Origin: an uncultured Bacteroidales bacterium
GTDB lineage: Bacteria; Bacteroidota; Bacteroidia; Bacteroidales; UBA932
Length of the DNA: 39,026 nt
Direction: 5' to 3'
NCBI GenBank assembly: GCA_946625485.1
Contig: CAMOTB010000009.1
Coordinates: 1 to 39,026 of the forward strand
Position numbers and translations under genes: made by a program. Each line of letters starts with the position of its first letter. Positions within the stretch are counted from its first letter, which is position 1. Positions 34,954-39,026 of this stretch are shown here, one piece after another. The notes under the pieces were generated by a model that worked only from the letters and a program-made list of their open reading frames with translations, was not told the DNA's origin and searched no databases.

Positions 34954-36111
34954 ATGGATATGAAAAAGATAATGATTCTGCTTTCTACGGTCCTTGCCGC
35001 GTTTGCTTTTTCTTCCTGCGACCTGAAGGTCGAGAAGATCGAGCTCCAGCACGACAAGACCCCCGACATGGAGGCCGACATGGCTGATCCCTACTACGAG
35101 AGCCTGCGCGAATGGAAAGAGACCCGTCATACGATCTCTTACGTCTATTTCGCGGCCTGGGCCCCGCCGGAGGGTGCGACCAGCCTCTTTATCGAATACA
35201 AGACGATGCGTCCGCGCCTGATGGCCCTGCCGGATTCGCTGGACATCGTCAACCTCTGGATGGGAACGCCCATGAAGGAGGAATACACGGACGCATGCTT
35301 CTACGGCAACGTCAAGAATCCCGAGACCGGTGAGATCGAGCACGCTCCCTTGCATGCTTATGACTATTCTCCCTATGCTTATGCCGATCTGGAGTATTGC
35401 CAGAAGGTCAAGGGTACGCGTTTCGTGATGCATGCGGACGCTTCCCACTATGGCCAGGAGTTCGATCTGCTGGATGAAGCGACGGGCGAGAAAAAGCATT
35501 GGGTCGTGGAGCGCGGCAACCGCGCCTCCATCGAGGCCTACGCCAAGCTTGTCGTGGATATCGTCAACACCCACGGCCTGGACGGCGTCGATTTCGACTA
35601 TGAAGGCTGGGGTTCCCAGGACATGCTCTGGGCCATCCAGAAGGCGGGCGAATACTTCGGCCCCAAGGGCTCCGATCCTTCGAAGCTCCTGATCATCGAC
35701 TATTTCGGCAGCTATCCTGGCGCTGAAGTTGAGCCCTACATCGACTATCTGGTCAAGCAGGCCTACTCCGCACAGGGATCTTCCGTCGGCGGCCCGGGCT
35801 GGTGCCCCGAGGAGAAGATGGTCTATTGCGAGCAGTACGAGCAGTCTTCCGGCGACGGTCCCAACTACCTCAACGGCGGTTACCCGACCGAGATGACGAC
35901 CGAGGGCGGTGCCAAGATGTACACCCTCGAGCGCTATGCCCGTTATGCCAACGAAGCCGGTAACGGCGCCGGCGGTTTTGGTGCCTACTATATTGATAAT
36001 GATTATGCCAACGGCGTGGATGCGCTTCGCGCCAAAGGCTATGCCGGCAATTATGGGACCTATGCGTTCCTGCGCCGCGCGATCCAGATTGTGAATCCTG
36101 CCGGTAAATGA
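34954..36111 (+). CDS. GH18-family glycoside hydrolase lipoprotein (endo-beta-N-acetylglucosaminidase-like)
   Basis: Lipobox FSSC; catalytic DGVDFDYE (35581-35604) in the DxxDxDxE pattern. Confidence 0.87.
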   Translation: MDMKKIMILLSTVLAAFAFSSCDLKVEKIELQHDKTPDMEADMADPYYESLREWKETRHTISYVYFAAWAPPEGATSLFIEYKTMRPRLMALPDSLDIVNLWMGTPMKEEYTDACFYGNVKNPETGEIEHAPLHAYDYSPYAYADLEYCQKVKGTRFVMHADASHYGQEFDLLDEATGEKKHWVVERGNRASIEAYAKLVVDIVNTHGLDGVDFDYEGWGSQDMLWAIQKAGEYFGPKGSDPSKLLIIDYFGSYPGAEVEPYIDYLVKQAYSAQGSSVGGPGWCPEEKMVYCEQYEQSSGDGPNYLNGGYPTEMTTEGGAKMYTLERYARYANEAGNGAGGFGAYYIDNDYANGVDALRAKGYAGNYGTYAFLRRAIQIVNPAGK

Positions 36112-37373
36112 TGAAGAATATGAAAAAATATGTAATCCCCGCGCTTGCTGCGGCCGTTCTCTTCGGGCTGGCCGCTTGCAACGAGGCAGACAAATTCGAC
36201 TACCATCAGGAGATCGCGCTCATCACGGGTACGGATGCTTCGCCTATCTCGAAGGACCAGATCCTGGCCGACGAGATTCCGATCACGTACAATTTCTCGA
36301 TTTCCACCACGGGTGTCGTCAGTGAGGATGTCAATGTCCATATCAGCTACGACAGCCTGGCGGTGATCCGCTACAATGAGCGCTTCAAGACCAATTATTC
36401 CGCCGTCCCGCGCAACACCTTCGTCATCAACGACGAATATGTCGTGATCAAGGCCGGCGAGGCTGTCTCTCCGATCACTTCCGTCACCCTGCGTGACAAC
36501 AAGTTCATCGAGGAAGGCGTCAACTATGTGATCCCGCTTGCCGTCGCTTATATGGAAGGCGGCAACGCCAAGGTTCTCGAGGCCTCCAAGAACCTGTTCA
36601 TCAAGATTGGCAAGACGATGGAGACCTTCTCCCTCGACATCCCGGGGACGGGTATCTACAGTACCTACAGCCTGGGTGCCGGCTATGACCTGAGCGGAAG
36701 CTGGACCCTGGAGATCAAGGCCCATCCCTACAACATGAAGTCCCGCGGCGCCGACCAGCTCTGCCGGCTCTGTTGCTGGAACGAAGACGGCGGCGGCCAG
36801 GTGCTGCTCCGCTTCAACGAGAACGGAAAGCCTTGGAAGACCCTTGATATCGTGGCCCCCAACGGCCGTTATGTCACGGGTGCCACGACCGAGGATGCGA
36901 GCGGCGAAGGTGTCTTCAACGCGAACCAGTGGTATATGATTTCCATCGTGTGGGACGGCTCCAACATGTCCGTCTACGTCAACGGTGAGAAAGACACCCC
37001 TTGGCAGAATACCATCTCCGGCAGCCAGGGCTTCCACCTCAACCGTTTTGAGATCGGCATGTCCTGGGGCGGCTACGGCGGTCCCCAGAGCTATACCGGC
37101 CGCATGGCTGAGATGCGCATCTGGAACATCGCCCGCAGCCAGAGCGACATCGCCTCGACCCAGTGTTCCGTCGATCCCAAGTCTGAGGGCCTGGTCGGCT
37201 ACTGGAAGATGAATGAAGGCGAAGGCCATATCTTCCATGACTCCGTCGCCGGCAACGACATGGATTGGGACAAGTCCGAGCGTCAGAAGGATGAGACCAA
37301 TTATGTCACGACTCCTGAGGCCGGCGCCGCTATCCAGTGGGTCAAAGACGACAGGAACAAATGTTCCCAATAA
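36108..37373 (+). CDS. DUF1735 + LamG (concanavalin A-like) domain lipoprotein
   Basis: Lipobox GLAAC; DUF1735-like VNVHISYDSLAVIRYNERFKTNYSAVP; LamG-like WYMISIVWDGSNMSVYVNGEKD...RMAEMRIWNIARSQSDI. Confidence 0.85.
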   Translation: MMKNMKKYVIPALAAAVLFGLAACNEADKFDYHQEIALITGTDASPISKDQILADEIPITYNFSISTTGVVSEDVNVHISYDSLAVIRYNERFKTNYSAVPRNTFVINDEYVVIKAGEAVSPITSVTLRDNKFIEEGVNYVIPLAVAYMEGGNAKVLEASKNLFIKIGKTMETFSLDIPGTGIYSTYSLGAGYDLSGSWTLEIKAHPYNMKSRGADQLCRLCCWNEDGGGQVLLRFNENGKPWKTLDIVAPNGRYVTGATTEDASGEGVFNANQWYMISIVWDGSNMSVYVNGEKDTPWQNTISGSQGFHLNRFEIGMSWGGYGGPQSYTGRMAEMRIWNIARSQSDIASTQCSVDPKSEGLVGYWKMNEGEGHIFHDSVAGNDMDWDKSERQKDETNYVTTPEAGAAIQWVKDDRNKCSQ

Positions 37374-37410
37374 TACCGCATAATCAATAACAATAAATAC
37401 CATCAAACAA

Positions 37411-39006
37411 ATGAAAAAATTCTTTACAGTTTTCGCGGCGGCTGCGCTCATCCTCGCCGGATGCGCCAAGCAGTACGATGACTCCGAGCTTCGCAACCGG
37501 GTCACCACGCTCGAAACCAAGGTGGGTAACCTTGAAGCGAACATGAAGGCCATCCAGGATGCTACGGCGGACGGGATGTTCGTCCAGAAAGTGGAAGAAC
37601 TCGTCGAGGATGGCAAGGTGGTCGGCGTGACCGTCACCTACACGACCGGCAAGGTCGTCACTTTCCAGATCTCCGGCGCTGGTGCCGAGACCAATCTTTC
37701 CGTGATCAAGAACGCCGCCGGCGAGCTCTGCTGGGCGCTCAACGGTGAGATTCTGAAGGATCCGGACGGCAAGGACCTCACGGTTGGCCAGACCCCTTCC
37801 TTCTCCATCGAGAACGGTGTCCTTTACGTGACTGTCAACGGCAAGAAGACCGAGATCGGCCCGATGGGCGGTGGCCTGGGCGACGCGATCTTCAAGGATA
37901 TCGCCGTTACGGACAAGGCGGTCGTCCTGACCCTGGACGACGGCAGCAAGATCGAGATCCCCTTCGCCAAGGCTTTCAAGCTGGTCATTGCGAAGACCCA
38001 GTATGCGGTCACTTCGACCGATCCGATCGAGATCCCTTACACTGTCGAGAATAAGACGGCCAATACGGTCGTTGATGTCTTCACCGATGCCAACTTCTCC
38101 GCTGCGGTAGATGAGGCCAAGATCGTCATCACGCCCAAGGCGGTTGCCGAGGGTATGGCCCTGGCCTATGCCGACTCCCAGGTGGGCCTGACTTCCATCG
38201 TGAAGCTGACCTTCGGTGCCGAGGCTGAGCCCGACACCTTCGAGATCACCGACGAGTCTCTCGACTATATCGCCGAGGCGAAGGATGCTTCCGTCGAGGT
38301 GCATGCCGTTTCCAACCTGCCCTTCGAGGTGAAGCCTCAGGTGGACTGGATCCACTATGTGGAGACCCGCGCCACCAACTACACCATCATCCTCTCCGTG
38401 GATGACAACCCTGCCAACGAGATCCGTACCGGCAGCGTCCAGATCGTCCGTGCCGGGACCGAGCAGGTCCTTCAGACCATCAACATCGCCCAGAAGGCTG
38501 CCGAGAAGGAAGTCGAGCCTTACAACCCGGCCGGTTGGGACAAGGTGTTCAACATGTCTGACTATAAGATCAACTCTACGTTCATGCTGGGCGGCGCCAT
38601 TGCGCTGAATCCGGCTTCCGTTACCCTCCAGTGGAAGTTCTACTCCAACAAGTGGAATGATCACAAGTTCAATGACAAGGATGCAGCCGGCAACCAGCTC
38701 TTCTGCAACCGTCTCGGCGAGTTTGCCAACTCTGACGAGTCCCAGTCTGTCCTCTTCCGCTTCTCCAATGATGGTGATGCTGACGGTCAGCTTTGCCTCA
38801 ATGCCGGCATCTTCGGTGTCAACCAGGTGCAGGTGAGCAAGGATAACAAGCCTTATGCCTGGCCTACCGGCGAATGGGTGGTCCTTACCGTCGTCTGCGA
38901 CGGTACGAATGTCCTGATCTATCACGATGACGTCCTCGTCCAGACTGTCGCGGCTCGTCCCGGCGCTTCCTGGAGCCTGTCCCGCTTCGATCTCTCCATG
39001 ACTTGA
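37411..39006 (+). pseudogene. DUF4988-like + BACON + LamG lipoprotein, apparently truncated by in-frame TGA inside the LamG domain
   Basis: Lipobox LILAGC; coiled-coil RNRVTTLETKVGNLEANMKAIQD; BACON-like SNLPFEVKPQVDWI...AGTEQVLQTINIAQKA; LamG ends SLSRFDLSMT* while the upstream paralogue continues LNRFEIGMSWGGYGG. Confidence 0.6.
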
Positions 39007-39026
39007 GATGACGGCAGCCGCTGGCC

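Noticed and set aside
39004-39006. TGA recoded as Trp across the genome
   Set aside because: TGA terminates several other well-defined genes here (dcp, gpmI, manA, DUF5689), so a local mutation or error is more likely.

Overview
High-GC Bacteroidales-type genomic window with about 24 convincing protein genes. No tRNA, rRNA, CRISPR array or transposase was recognised. From left to right: (i) a compact + strand operon (about 1-6386) with a BACON + DNA/RNA non-specific endonuclease lipoprotein, an endonuclease/exonuclease/phosphatase-family protein, a TonB-dependent receptor without SusD, and a DUF5689/OB-like lipoprotein, which looks like an extracellular nucleic-acid or phosphate-ester scavenging locus; (ii) housekeeping genes: M3 peptidase (Dcp), RNase R, gpmI, manA, MATE transporter, rsgA, polyprenyl synthase; (iii) a TonB receptor divergent from an AraC regulator; (iv) a large uncharacterised EF-hand/membrane protein, a uracil/xanthine permease, serine palmitoyltransferase and an SDR; (v) an intergenic array of five 51-bp units, each with a hairpin; (vi) a polysaccharide utilisation locus (GH29 fucosidase, DUF1573, SusC, SusD, GH18, DUF1735+LamG, DUF4988-like+BACON+LamG). 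Main second-look items: the SusC homologue carries an OmpA-like peptidoglycan-binding domain after its barrel, joined by a VEKIVEK linker; the 51-bp hairpin array; an in-frame repeat-derived 'VILSEAKDL' insertion near the ManA C-terminus, followed by a 29-bp inverted repeat and an 82-bp tandem repeat; and an in-frame TGA at a probable Trp position that truncates the last LamG domain. All calls come from reading motifs and translations; no database search was run.
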